A stretch of DNA of 12,435 nt from an uncultured Polyangiaceae bacterium (GCA_947258625.1 CAMYJN010000020.1:1-12435), one strand, 5' to 3'. Shown: positions 1-6,744, counted from the stretch's first letter. Numbers and translations are program-made. The notes: generated by a model not told the origin, from the sequence alone.

Positions 1-157
1 ATGGCAGTGACGCCGTGCGCAGTCCCTTGGACAAGTACCGCGCGCCCGGTGACCCGCCTTTTGCCGGTGACTGATGTAGAGATTTACTTTCACTTGGACA
101 AATCTAGCCTGCAGGTGCGCAGTTCCCGGAGAGCTGCCGTTTTGCCCTTCACGAACT
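1..157. other. Left-edge sequence without a recognised gene
   Basis: No gene is recognised here. Frame +1 is open from an ATG at position 1 to a TGA at 175-177 inside the first 102-bp repeat (58 codons, ending LSPSG), but the composition resembles no family I know. The reading frame entering the second repeat copy (from 1883) also ends LSPSG, which only reflects the shared repeat start. Short words recur in swapped order: GTGCGCAGT at 15-23 and 115-123, and CTTGGACAA at 26-34 and 93-101. If the repeat is an IS91/ISCR right end, this stretch could be passenger DNA or worn-down element sequence. Confidence 0.3.
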
Positions 158-259
158 CTCTTAGCCCGTCGGGATGACGATGAGCGCCAAATTTCGCGGT
201 ACTAGATATTATGTCGCGTGGAGCGTCGCGCGGACAGCGCGTTTGAATTTACTATCTGC
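158..259 (+). mobile_element. 102-bp repeat copy 1: probable IS91/ISCR-type oriIS end
   Basis: Ungapped match to 2061-2162 with four differences in 102 bases. Identity stops abruptly on both sides. The last 21 bases (239-259) begin GCGTTTGAA and contain TT-x-CTAT near the end. This agrees at about 16 of 21 positions with the ISCR oriIS terminus as I remember it, and the repeat ends exactly where oriIS should end. A 5-bp hairpin (CGCGC 227-231, loop GGACA, GCGCG 237-241) lies just before it, as expected for a rolling-circle nick site. No transposase gene is present, so this is an isolated end or a miniature derivative. The adjoining gene fragment starts directly after it. There is no obvious target duplication, as expected for this transposition mode. 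Confidence 0.65.
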
Positions 260-615
260 CCCCAGCTGGCAACCTCGTGCTCGTCGACTCGGCATCTTGG
301 TACGAGGATGGCAAACCGCGACTTCTCACCACCCCGACGAAGAAGATCCGCACGGTCTCGGGGCCTGACGTGCGCCTTGACCAGTTTGTGATTACCTCCG
401 ATTCGCTACGGGTGTTTCTCCTCGACCGGGGCCTCTACGATCTCTCTTTGTGGGCCGCTCGCGTCCAAAGTGTCGACCTTCGTTTCGTCCCGACGAACAT
501 CAACATCACCCCCGATGACGAGCATCTTCTGCTACGAGAAGACGCGACGACGATGTGGGTATTTCGCATCACCGATCAAGAGCTCGTTCATTCGATGAAG
601 GTTCCTGGCAGTTGA
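260..615 (+). pseudogene. 5'-truncated beta-propeller-like gene fragment abutting repeat copy 1
   Basis: Frame +1 is open from just after the repeat (TGA at 244-246 lies inside the repeat) to a TGA at 613-615. It reads PAGNLVLVDS directly after the junction and continues for about 115 codons. The sequence looks like consecutive beta-propeller strands (for example DDEHLLLREDATTMWVFRI, then a terminal VHSMKVPGS). This is typical of the C-terminal end of WD40/YncE-like proteins, but no specific family can be named. A GTG at 277 could serve as a start and would give 112 residues. The repeat's own ATG (174) is in another frame and stops at 368, so unlike the second copy no in-frame fusion arises. 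Most likely a decayed gene whose 5' part was lost at the repeat junction. Confidence 0.5.
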
Positions 616-666
616 TGGGATCAATAGCCAAGTCCGCCCCGTCTTAACGGTGGTATAAGCGCTCAG

Positions 667-1830
667 ATGAAGCGCGCCCTATTGATTGTCGCCGGGGTTG
701 TTTTGGTCTTGGTGACCTTACTCGCATCGCTCGCGCCGGCTATCGTCGATCGCGCGTTGAATCGGGTGCTCCACGCCCCGCCATACACAGTAAGCGCCGA
801 AGCCGAGAAGCTCTATCGCGACCTGTTCGTCGTCGACCTGCACGGCGACCCCCTGCTTTGGGACCGTGATCTCAACGAGCGCCTCGATCATGGTGCGATC
901 GACGTTCCGCGGTTGATAGAGGGCAATGTCGGGATTCAATGCTTCTTCATCGTGAGCAAGTCGCCCTACGGCCAGAACATCGACCGGACGGAGGACAGCT
1001 CCGATTCGATCACCGCTCTCGGTATCCTTCAGGGCTGGCCTCCGAAGACGTGGGGCAGCTTTCTCGAGCGCGCGCTCTTTCAGGCGGGGCGGCTCGACCA
1101 AACCGCTGAACGTTCGGGAGGCCGCCTGACTGTCATCGAATCAAAGGGCGATCTTCGACGATACCGCGACGCCCGTTCCAGCAACACCGACCAGACCGCG
1201 GGAATTCTAGGCGTCGAGGGGGCGCACGTCCTCGAAGGCGACGTCAAGAATGTCGGTACGCTGTTCGACGCGGGGGTGCGCATCATTGCCCCGACTCATT
1301 TCTTCGATAACGAGGTCGGTGGCTCGGCGCACGGAGTGGAAAAAGGCGGGCTCACCGAGCTTGGCCGTCGGATGATTGCCGACATGGAGGCGCGCGGAAT
1401 CTTACTCGACCTCGCGCACGCATCGCCCGCGGTGTTTCGCGATGCCCTCGCGATCACAACGCGGCCCGTCGTCGTTTCGCACACCGGGGTCCGGGGAACC
1501 TGCGACAACAACCGCAACCTCAGCGATGAACAGATCAAGGGGATCGCGGCCACGGGTGGGGTCATCGGGATCGGCTATTGGAACGCCGCCGTGTGCGGCG
1601 AAGATGCCGCCGCGATCGCACGCGCGATCCGGTACACGGTCGATCTCGTGGGGACCGATCATGTATCGCTTGGTTCGGACTTTGATGGGGCGGTGCCGGT
1701 GCCTTTTGACACGACAGGCCTGGCGCTGATTGCACAAGCCTTGCTCGAAGATGGCTTCACCAAAGAAGAGATCCGCGGCATCATGGGCGAGAACGCAATG
1801 CGGATCTTCGAGCAAATCCTGCCCGAGTAG
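667..1830 (+). CDS. Membrane-anchored M19 dipeptidase (renal dipeptidase family)
   Basis: A 387-residue zinc hydrolase that should cleave dipeptides, possibly including D-residue-containing ones. Residues 4-26 form a hydrophobic N-terminal anchor, so the catalytic part probably faces the periplasm. The di-zinc M19 ligands are all recognisable: H59 and D61 in VVDLHGDPLLW, bridging E184 in LGVEGAHVLEGD, H251 in LLDLAHAS, and H272 in VVSHTGVRG. The catalytic Asp lies in SLGSDFDGAV (D338, possibly D340). Length is normal for the family and the frame is intact. The ATG at 667 is chosen because it precedes the anchor; no strong ribosome binding site is visible. It stands alone between the two 102-bp repeats, so it may be a passenger of an oriIS-bounded unit. 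Substrate is unknown. Confidence 0.92.
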   Translation: MKRALLIVAGVVLVLVTLLASLAPAIVDRALNRVLHAPPYTVSAEAEKLYRDLFVVDLHGDPLLWDRDLNERLDHGAIDVPRLIEGNVGIQCFFIVSKSPYGQNIDRTEDSSDSITALGILQGWPPKTWGSFLERALFQAGRLDQTAERSGGRLTVIESKGDLRRYRDARSSNTDQTAGILGVEGAHVLEGDVKNVGTLFDAGVRIIAPTHFFDNEVGGSAHGVEKGGLTELGRRMIADMEARGILLDLAHASPAVFRDALAITTRPVVVSHTGVRGTCDNNRNLSDEQIKGIAATGGVIGIGYWNAAVCGEDAAAIARAIRYTVDLVGTDHVSLGSDFDGAVPVPFDTTGLALIAQALLEDGFTKEEIRGIMGENAMRIFEQILPE

Positions 1831-1905
1831 GCCAGATTCGGCTGGTCCGACGACAGACGTCACGTAACGCCCACGTAGGCGTATGGTCCCTGAGAGCCAC
1901 GCTTT

Positions 1906-1986
1906 CGTTCCCCCACGTTGGGTGTTCGTCGCCGACCGCCACCTCTTTTTTGCGGGCTTCTTCGTCCCCCATCGAGTGTTCGTGCG
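1906..1986. repeat. Two imperfect direct repeats around a T-rich centre
   Basis: Positions 1906-1931 and 1963-1986 share a run of five Cs followed by a GTGTTCGT word, spaced about 57 bases apart. The stretch between the dipeptidase stop (1830) and the second oriIS-like repeat (2061) holds no convincing gene. The open frames across it (plus from 1883, minus from 2008) are short and repeat-derived. It could be part of the element that carried the repeat, or local duplication debris. Confidence 0.35.
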
Positions 1987-2060
1987 GAGCTTCTTCAACA
2001 CCTTCCACTTCAGCGGTGACCCGACGCGAGGCGCAAGCTTGGCGACGCGCGACCGAGGGC

Positions 2061-2162
2061 CTCTTAGCCCATCGGGATGACGATGAGCGCCGAATTTCGC
2101 GGTACTAGATTTTATGTCGCGTGGAGCGTCGCGCGGACAGGGCGTTTGAATTTACTATCTGC
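2061..2162 (+). mobile_element. 102-bp repeat copy 2: probable IS91/ISCR-type oriIS end
   Basis: Second copy of the repeat at 158-259, in the same orientation. The oriIS-like terminus is at 2142-2162. The four differences from copy 1 are one before the repeat's ATG and three inside the short reading frame. Those three all change the amino acid (K/E, Y/F, A/G at frame residues 6, 12 and 22). One of them breaks the central pair of the 5-bp hairpin seen in copy 1. The repeat contains an ATG at 2077 whose frame stays open through the junction into the M41 domain. ISCR ends are known to drive or fuse to adjacent genes, and that may apply here. No transposase gene is present nearby. Confidence 0.65.
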
Positions 2163-2745
2163 TGAGACCCGCAAGAAGGTCGCCTACCACGAGGGCGGGC
2201 ACGCGTTGGTGTCGCAGCTGCTGCCGCTCACCGACAAGGTTCACAAGGTCAGCATCATTCCTACCTCGAAGGGCGCGCTCGGCTACACGATGGAAATGCC
2301 CGAAGAGGATCGCTACCTCATGTCGAAGCCCGCGCTCGAACAGCGCCTCGCGGTGATGCTTGGAGGACGCGTAGCCGAGTTGCGGATCTTCAAGGAGACG
2401 TCCACCGGGGCTTCGAACGACCTTGAACGCGCCACCCTCATCGCGAGGCGCATGGTCACCGAGCTCGGCATGTCGGACAAGCTTGGTCCGGTGCGCTACG
2501 TCGGCCCCGCAGGGCTCGGGTACCTCGGAAGCCAGGCCTCCGCGCTGAGCCTGAGCCCCGAGACCGAACGAATGATCGACGAGGAGATCCGCCGCATCCT
2601 GGAGGAAGCGCAGAAGGAAGCGATGGCAATCGTCTCCGAAAACGAGCCCGCGTTGCATGAGATCGCCCGCGTGCTTCAGGACCAAGAGGTCATCGATGGT
2701 GAGACCGTTGGGCGGATCGTCGCCGAGCAGCGCTCTCCGAGCTAG
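2077..2745 (+). CDS. FtsH-type M41 peptidase domain only, fused to repeat-encoded leader
   Basis: 222 residues. The first ~28 come from the 102-bp repeat; the rest is the complete C-terminal M41 zinc-metalloprotease domain of FtsH. The zinc site is intact: HEGGH at 38-42 and the third ligand D115 in STGASNDLERAT. The characteristic LGPVRYVGP and GYLG segments follow, then the helical C-terminus. FtsH normally has about 600-650 residues, with two membrane helices and an AAA+ ATPase that feeds unfolded substrate; all of that is missing. Homology begins at about residue 28-30 (LLSAETRKKVAYHEGGHAL), the repeat junction. The ATG at 2077 (or 2083) has only a weak ribosome binding site. It is either a truncated pseudogene that stayed in frame by chance or a stand-alone M41 protein. 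The frame is undamaged, which fits recent truncation or retained function. Confidence 0.72.
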   Translation: MTMSAEFRGTRFYVAWSVARTGRLNLLSAETRKKVAYHEGGHALVSQLLPLTDKVHKVSIIPTSKGALGYTMEMPEEDRYLMSKPALEQRLAVMLGGRVAELRIFKETSTGASNDLERATLIARRMVTELGMSDKLGPVRYVGPAGLGYLGSQASALSLSPETERMIDEEIRRILEEAQKEAMAIVSENEPALHEIARVLQDQEVIDGETVGRIVAEQRSPS

Positions 2746-2770
2746 ACATCCAAAGAGAACCATCCACCTC

Positions 2771-2795
2771 GTCCTCGCTATGCGGGAACGAGGAC
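2771..2795. terminator. Possible hairpin between convergent genes
   Basis: GTCCTCG (2771-2777) pairs with CGAGGAC (2789-2795) around an 11-base loop. It lies just after the M41 gene and overlaps the last codons and stop of the converging propeller gene. There is no T-tract on either side, so it is a weak candidate for a bidirectional terminator. Confidence 0.2.
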
Positions 2796-3755
2796 CAGGA
2801 ACTCCGGGTGGTCTTTGAGGCCTTGCACCACGACGCCCTCGAAAGCCGGAACGTCGTCCGCCCGATATCGATAAACCGCGTTGCCCAAACGGCTGGCGAC
2901 GAAGAGCGACCCCTCGGAGTCGAGGGCCATACCTGAAGGAGCGTCGAGATTGTCGGCCTGGAGCCACGGGCGGAAGTCGAGGCTGCCCCCCGTCGCCCTC
3001 CATATCGCGTTGTCGTCTTTGCAGCTGAGGTAGAGGGTGGGTTCCGCAGCGACGCCGACGAGATGAGTCGGAGAAGGCAGGCATCCCGCGTGCTCGATCA
3101 CATTGCCCTCGTCATCCATCCGCAGCACACGCCCGTTTCCGCCCGTGCCTTCGTCCACGACCAGAAGGTGCCCGGAGTTTTCGAAATGCACGTCGCGAAC
3201 CGTCTGCAGACCCACCGGCAGGTTGTGTTTTCGAGCGAACCGGGCGGACGCCACGAAGGTGCCGGGTGCTAGCTTCGACGCGCCGCTCGAGGCCGCCAAT
3301 CTTGGCGGAAGCGGCATGGGCGCTCCGGGCTTCCCCTCGGTCGCGTTGGGACCCCAATAGCGCAGCACCAAGTTCGTGTCCTGAGCGGAGACGTACAAAT
3401 CTCCGCTCGACGAGAACGCGATGTGGAAGGGATGGACGAGGCCAGGATTGCTCTTGGCGTCGATCTCCGCGAACACATCGATGAAGGCGTGTCGGCCGCG
3501 ATCGTCGCGAGCTCCGGAGAACCGCAGCACTTGGCTGTAGTTCTGGAAGGCGTTGACCACGTAAAGGTTGCCATCGGGTCCCAAATCGAATCCCCGAAGC
3601 TCGCGCAGGTTCACCTTTTTCGGAAGGCTGCGTTTGTCGAGCACTTTCCCAATCTTGGAGCCGTCTGCCCCGTAGGCGTGGATGTTGTTCCAATTGCCAG
3701 CGCCTGTGCCGCCATGAAAGCTGAGGTAAAAAGAGAGCTGGCTGGATTTGTTCAC
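2778..3755 (-). CDS. NHL/SMP-30-like beta-propeller protein
   Basis: 325 residues if translation starts at the GTG at 3755. I chose this start because GAGGAG lies 8 bases upstream and the GTG shares its first base with the TAG of the preceding zinc-finger gene (TAGTG), a classic coupling arrangement. An upstream ATG at 3848 in the same frame would lie wholly inside that gene. At least five propeller blades are visible: FDLGPDGNLYVVNAFQN (57-72), HIAFSSSGDLYVSAQDTN (111-128), VHFENSGHLLVVDEGTG (189-205), a blade around LYLSCKDDN (241-249), and MALDSEGSLFVASRLGNAVYRY (276-297). There is no signal peptide, so it is probably cytoplasmic. NHL and SMP-30-like propellers bind ligands or partners and some are lactonases. 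No catalytic set can be assigned here. Confidence 0.8.
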   Translation of the reverse strand: MNKSSQLSFYLSFHGGTGAGNWNNIHAYGADGSKIGKVLDKRSLPKKVNLRELRGFDLGPDGNLYVVNAFQNYSQVLRFSGARDDRGRHAFIDVFAEIDAKSNPGLVHPFHIAFSSSGDLYVSAQDTNLVLRYWGPNATEGKPGAPMPLPPRLAASSGASKLAPGTFVASARFARKHNLPVGLQTVRDVHFENSGHLLVVDEGTGGNGRVLRMDDEGNVIEHAGCLPSPTHLVGVAAEPTLYLSCKDDNAIWRATGGSLDFRPWLQADNLDAPSGMALDSEGSLFVASRLGNAVYRYRADDVPAFEGVVVQGLKDHPEFLVLVPA

Positions 3756-4090
3756 TACGAGGACTCCTCTGCTTCCTCCGCGCATTGGATACAAAGCGTT
3801 GCGTAGGGTAGCGCTTTGAGCCGAGCCACGGCGATGGGTTCTTCGCATTCCGTGCAGAGGCCGTAGTCACCGGCGTCGAGGCGCGCTAAGGCTTTGTTGA
3901 CCTGGTCGAGCTCGGTGGCGCCTTGGGCGTCCAGGTCATCACGGATGTCGGAGACCTCCCAAAGCTGCGCGTTGTCGTTCTGCCCCTCGGCCACCTCTTG
4001 CCGCTCTATGGCCTGGGTCCCGCCAACCCGCTTTACGAGCTCCGCCCGCTTGGCGAGCAAGCTCTTCCTAACTTCGTCTTCATTGCTCAT
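3755..4090 (-). CDS. DksA/TraR-family C4 zinc-finger protein
   Basis: 111 residues. The C-terminal zinc finger has C79, C82, C100 and C103 in YGLCTECEEPIAVARLKALPYATLCIQC, with the same 2-17-2 spacing as DksA. The N-terminal ~70 residues are helical and charged (VRKSLLAKRAELVKR, then DDLDAQGATELDQVNKALARLDAGDYG), matching the shortened coiled coil of TraR/DksA-like proteins. Full DksA has about 150 residues, so this is a paralogue, not the housekeeping copy. The family binds the RNA polymerase secondary channel and alters promoter choice, in DksA together with ppGpp; whether this one does so is inference. It is the first gene of a two-gene unit with the propeller gene and is divergent from the YugP-type peptidase, with 114 bases between them. 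Confidence 0.9.
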   Translation of the reverse strand: MSNEDEVRKSLLAKRAELVKRVGGTQAIERQEVAEGQNDNAQLWEVSDIRDDLDAQGATELDQVNKALARLDAGDYGLCTECEEPIAVARLKALPYATLCIQCAEEAEESS

Positions 4091-4204
4091 CGCTGTGCAC
4101 TCCGTCGCCGCGAACCTACTCCGGGCACACGGGACAGATCAAGACGAGAGATCGGAGCGCATGCTCTCTTGTACCACCTACTTTGACGACCTACAGTCAG
4201 CGCT

Positions 4205-4918
4205 GTGGAAAGCATTCTCTTCTATGGCATCGCAGGGTTGGCTTTTTTGTTCTCGTTCGGCGTCCGCGAGCATTTGAAGTCGACCTACAAGCGCTGGAGT
4301 CAGATTCGCAACTCGACCGGCAGGCCCGGGGGGCAGGTCGCGCGAATGATCCTCGACGCCAATCAACTCCAGGCCGTGCCGGTCGAGCCCGTGCCGGGGA
4401 ACCTCACCGATCACTACGATCCACGTCACAAGCGACTGCGCCTCGCCGCGGACAACTTCGTCGGCAACAGCGTGGCCGCCATGGCGGTGGCCGCGCACGA
4501 GTGCGGGCACGCATTGCAGGATGCCGATGGATATCGGCTGATGGAGTTTCGTACCGCCATGGTCCCCATCGCCAACGCCGGCGCCCGTTTTGGGTTGCCG
4601 CTCGCCATTTTTGGATCGCTCTATGGCTCGATGACAATGGTGCAGCTCGGAACTCTGGGCTACCTCGCCGCAATCTTGCTCACGTTTCTGACACTTCCAG
4701 TTGAATTCAACGCAAGCAAGCGCGCGCTGGCGCAGCTCGACCGACTTGGACTGATCACAGCCGACGGACGCGAGGGCGCAGAGAAGGTGCTTCGGGCAGC
4801 AGCGATGACCTATGTCGCAGGCGTAGCATCATCGGCCTGGTATCTGCTGTATCTGGTCTTTGCGGGGGGCAGGTCTCTATTCAGAAGACCCAAGCCACCG
4901 CTACCGCCGGCGCTTTGA
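4205..4918 (+). CDS. YugP-type membrane zinc metallopeptidase
   Basis: 237 residues, matching the usual length of the Zn_peptidase_2 (YugP) family. An N-terminal membrane helix spans about 4-20. The RP-GGQVARMILDA segment and the DHYDPRHKRLRLA motif follow. HECGH (98-102) gives two zinc ligands and the catalytic Glu. PVEFNASKRA supplies the probable third ligand E167. Further membrane helices lie at roughly 118-137, 146-165 and 204-221. The protein should be an integral inner-membrane protease; the physiological substrate of the family is poorly known. The GTG start at 4205 gives the correct N-terminus for the family, although no clear ribosome binding site precedes it. The C-terminus is basic and proline-rich (RRPKPPLPPAL). 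Confidence 0.9.
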   Translation: MESILFYGIAGLAFLFSFGVREHLKSTYKRWSQIRNSTGRPGGQVARMILDANQLQAVPVEPVPGNLTDHYDPRHKRLRLAADNFVGNSVAAMAVAAHECGHALQDADGYRLMEFRTAMVPIANAGARFGLPLAIFGSLYGSMTMVQLGTLGYLAAILLTFLTLPVEFNASKRALAQLDRLGLITADGREGAEKVLRAAAMTYVAGVASSAWYLLYLVFAGGRSLFRRPKPPLPPAL

Positions 4919-4988
4919 GCGGAACTTGCGTCGACACAGAAGGCTGACTCTCAGAACCTGATCGACGCCGAGATCCGGAGACATTTCG

Positions 4989-5630
4989 TTAGAAATAGTA
5001 GACGCCACCTAGCGCGACGTCGATGTCGTGGGCGACGACAGGGTCGGTGGGGACGTACGCGTAGTCGAACCCAAGCTCGAGCCCCCAACGCTCTGTGAAG
5101 TGATAGCTCCCGCCGATCGTTGCGCCGACGCCGAATGAGACGACGTTCTTGTGGCCTTCCTCCTCGGCGCGCTCCGCATTGAAAACTCGGATGTTGAAGG
5201 CGAGGATGGCGCCAATGTAGCCCTCCTAGGGTCCCTTCACGAAGAGTCCCTCCAAGGTCACCTCGAATGGTGATTCGAAGGTATCTCCGGAGAAAACGAA
5301 GGGCTTCGAGAGCTCGATCGCAAGATGGTCCTCGATCAGGTCCCATTGGTACGCGATCTCGAAACCGCCGAAGTTTTCCTGCGTCTCGAGCGGCTCTCCC
5401 GTCGTCGCCGAGGTGCGCTCACGAAGGAATTGATGGGCGTAGAGCCCCGAGAGGCGAATGCTATTGAGCCGGTCCCGCGACTTCAGGGTGCTCGCGATAT
5501 CCTGAACTGCGCGTGCGGTCTGTTGCGCCGGGTCGGTACTGTAAGCCGTGGCGAGGGTAGGGCCGAGGCCCATGCCAATGACGGCGCCGAGCACGATGCC
5601 AACGGTGAGGGTCGTGAGGTCTCGTTTCAT
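4989..5630 (-). pseudogene. Outer-membrane beta-barrel protein gene interrupted by in-frame TAG
   Basis: Reading from the ATG at 5630, the frame encodes a signal peptide (residues 1 to about 29, ending near LATAYS), then amphipathic strands of a small barrel. A TAG at codon 135 (5226-5228) stops it after LEGLFVKGP. The same frame then continues without damage for 78 codons (EGYIGAILAFNIRVF ... WGLELGFDYAYVP ... GGVYYF) to a TAA at 4989-4991. It ends in phenylalanine, the usual signal for outer-membrane insertion. The whole frame is 214 codons, right for an 8-stranded OmpA/OmpW-like barrel. Several neighbouring genes end normally in TAG, so recoding is unlikely. This is a single-base nonsense change or a sequencing error; the truncated 134-residue product could not close a barrel. 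Confidence 0.8.
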
Positions 5631-5804
5631 GCTTACTCTTTTATCCGGGATCTCCTCAGTCTAACCGGCCGGCGCGTGGGATCGCGTTCCACGAATGTCG
5701 GGAGACTGCAACAATTGCTGATCGAGTGAAGCGCCTTACGCAAACTCGAGAGCGCCGACGTTGTCGATTTGCAACACTGAAAGCGGAGGCGCGGGACACC
5801 CCCC

Positions 5805-6533
5805 ATGGAAGTAGCCAGACACGATTCACTGGCGGACCAGCTCCTCGAGCTGCACGCCTTAGAAGAAGCACGCATCGCGGCCGAAGCAGAGGCCCGGGTA
5901 GAGGCTGAGCTCGAAGCGAGGCGGAGCGAAGAGGCCGCGGCGAAACGAAGACGGGAAGCCGAGGAAGAAGCACGACGGCAAGCCGAGGAGCAAGCCTTGG
6001 CCGAGGCACGGGCTCAGCAGGAAGCCGAAGAACGACGCGCACTTCAGGTCCTCGAAGCCGAGCTTCGCACGAAACTCGAACGACAAGCTCAGGCCCACGT
6101 GACGGAGCTCGAGCAGCAATTGGAACGGCGAACCGAGGCAGCGGTCAAGAGCGCGGTCGACAAGACCAAGGTTCGCTCGCACTGGTTGATGGCCGGCGTG
6201 ATCGCCGTCGTCCTGGCCGCGCTTGGCGCGTATGGGTTCGTCATCAAGCCCGTGATGGAAAGCCAAGAGCTCGAAATCGCGCGCATGCAACGAGAGATGG
6301 CAGTGCTTCACCAAGAAAAGGCGCGTCTTCAGCAGGACGTCGACGAATTGCAGGGCGATCTCGAGAGCCTGCAGCTCGAACAGAGAGAGATGAAACAGCT
6401 TCCGCCGGCTCAAATGCGGCCGAGACAGAGGCCCGCAGCCAAACGCGCACCCGAGCGGCCGCGTCTAGAGAAGCCCCGCTGCAACGAGAACGACCCACTC
6501 TGCGGAATCCAGCCTACCGGCGGCCCAAGGTGA
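5805..6533 (+). CDS. TolA-like coiled-coil / membrane / coiled-coil protein with CNENDPLCG tail
   Basis: 242 residues in a clear order. Residues 10-120 are a long Ala/Glu/Arg helix, very likely coiled coil. Residues 126-146 are a single membrane span (WLMAGVIAVVLAALGAYGFVI). Residues 152-197 are a second heptad-rich helix. Residues 199-224 are Pro/Arg/Lys-rich. CNENDPLCG (226-234) closes the chain with two cysteines able to form a disulfide. Positive residues before the span suggest the long helix is cytoplasmic and the short one periplasmic. A GGAGG at 5785-5789 is 15 bases before the ATG, rather far. It may be a scaffold linking cytoplasm to envelope; no function is assigned. It is divergent from the barrel gene and overlaps the 3' end of the next small gene by 20 bases. 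Confidence 0.75.
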   Translation: MEVARHDSLADQLLELHALEEARIAAEAEARVEAELEARRSEEAAAKRRREAEEEARRQAEEQALAEARAQQEAEERRALQVLEAELRTKLERQAQAHVTELEQQLERRTEAAVKSAVDKTKVRSHWLMAGVIAVVLAALGAYGFVIKPVMESQELEIARMQREMAVLHQEKARLQQDVDELQGDLESLQLEQREMKQLPPAQMRPRQRPAAKRAPERPRLEKPRCNENDPLCGIQPTGGPR

Positions 6534-6744
6534 TCAACCCCTCAGCAGTGCTTTGGCCGCGAACGCCTCGGCCTCGCGCCCTCAGCTCTCGCCTGAGTAC
6601 GTGGATCGCCTGAGTGACGGCCGCGGGGCCCTGCAATGCCGCTTCCTCGAGAACGCCTCGAGCTCGCTCTTCATTCTGATCAGGCCATAAGCCGTCTAGT
6701 CGCAAGAGCGACTCCGCTTCTTCGACCCAGTCCGCCAGATCCAT
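6514..6744 (-). CDS. Small hypothetical protein (76 aa)
   Basis: The 76-residue frame begins MDLADWVEEAESLLRLDG and is acidic and helical at first, ending in a basic tail. Composition is credible for a real protein, with hydrophobic positions spaced as in helices, but I recognise no family and there is no clear ribosome binding site. Its 3' end overlaps the coiled-coil gene by 20 bases on the opposite strand. It may equally be a remnant or a chance frame in GC-rich DNA. Confidence 0.35.
   Translation of the reverse strand: MDLADWVEEAESLLRLDGLWPDQNEERARGVLEEAALQGPAAVTQAIHVLRRELRARGRGVRGQSTAEGLITLGRR

Noticed and set aside
158..259. Repeat as an integron attC site
   Set aside because: No GTTRRRY/RYYYAAC core sites and no imperfect palindrome of attC layout; no integrase gene in the window.
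150..270. Target-site duplication, or the GAAC/CAAG-type target of IS91, beside the repeats
   Set aside because: Bases beyond 259 (CCCCAG) and 2162 (TGAGAC) match neither those targets nor each other, and no duplication flanks either copy.
174..368. 64-codon frame opening in repeat copy 1 as a gene
   Set aside because: After the junction it leaves the frame of the propeller fragment and reads low-quality Arg/Pro-rich sequence.
1402..2001. 199-codon minus-strand frame over the dipeptidase gene
   Set aside because: Shadow of the intact M19 gene, whose catalytic motifs are on the plus strand.
1883..2080. 65-codon plus-strand frame before repeat copy 2
   Set aside because: Made largely of the two imperfect direct repeats; no ribosome binding site and no recognisable family.
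2155..3084. 309-codon minus-strand frame over the M41 and propeller genes
   Set aside because: Covers two well-supported genes in other frames and is Arg/Pro/Gly-rich as expected of GC-rich shadows.
5226..5228. TAG as a reassigned (recoded) codon
   Set aside because: The M19, M41, and DksA/TraR-like genes in this window end in TAG at the proper place.
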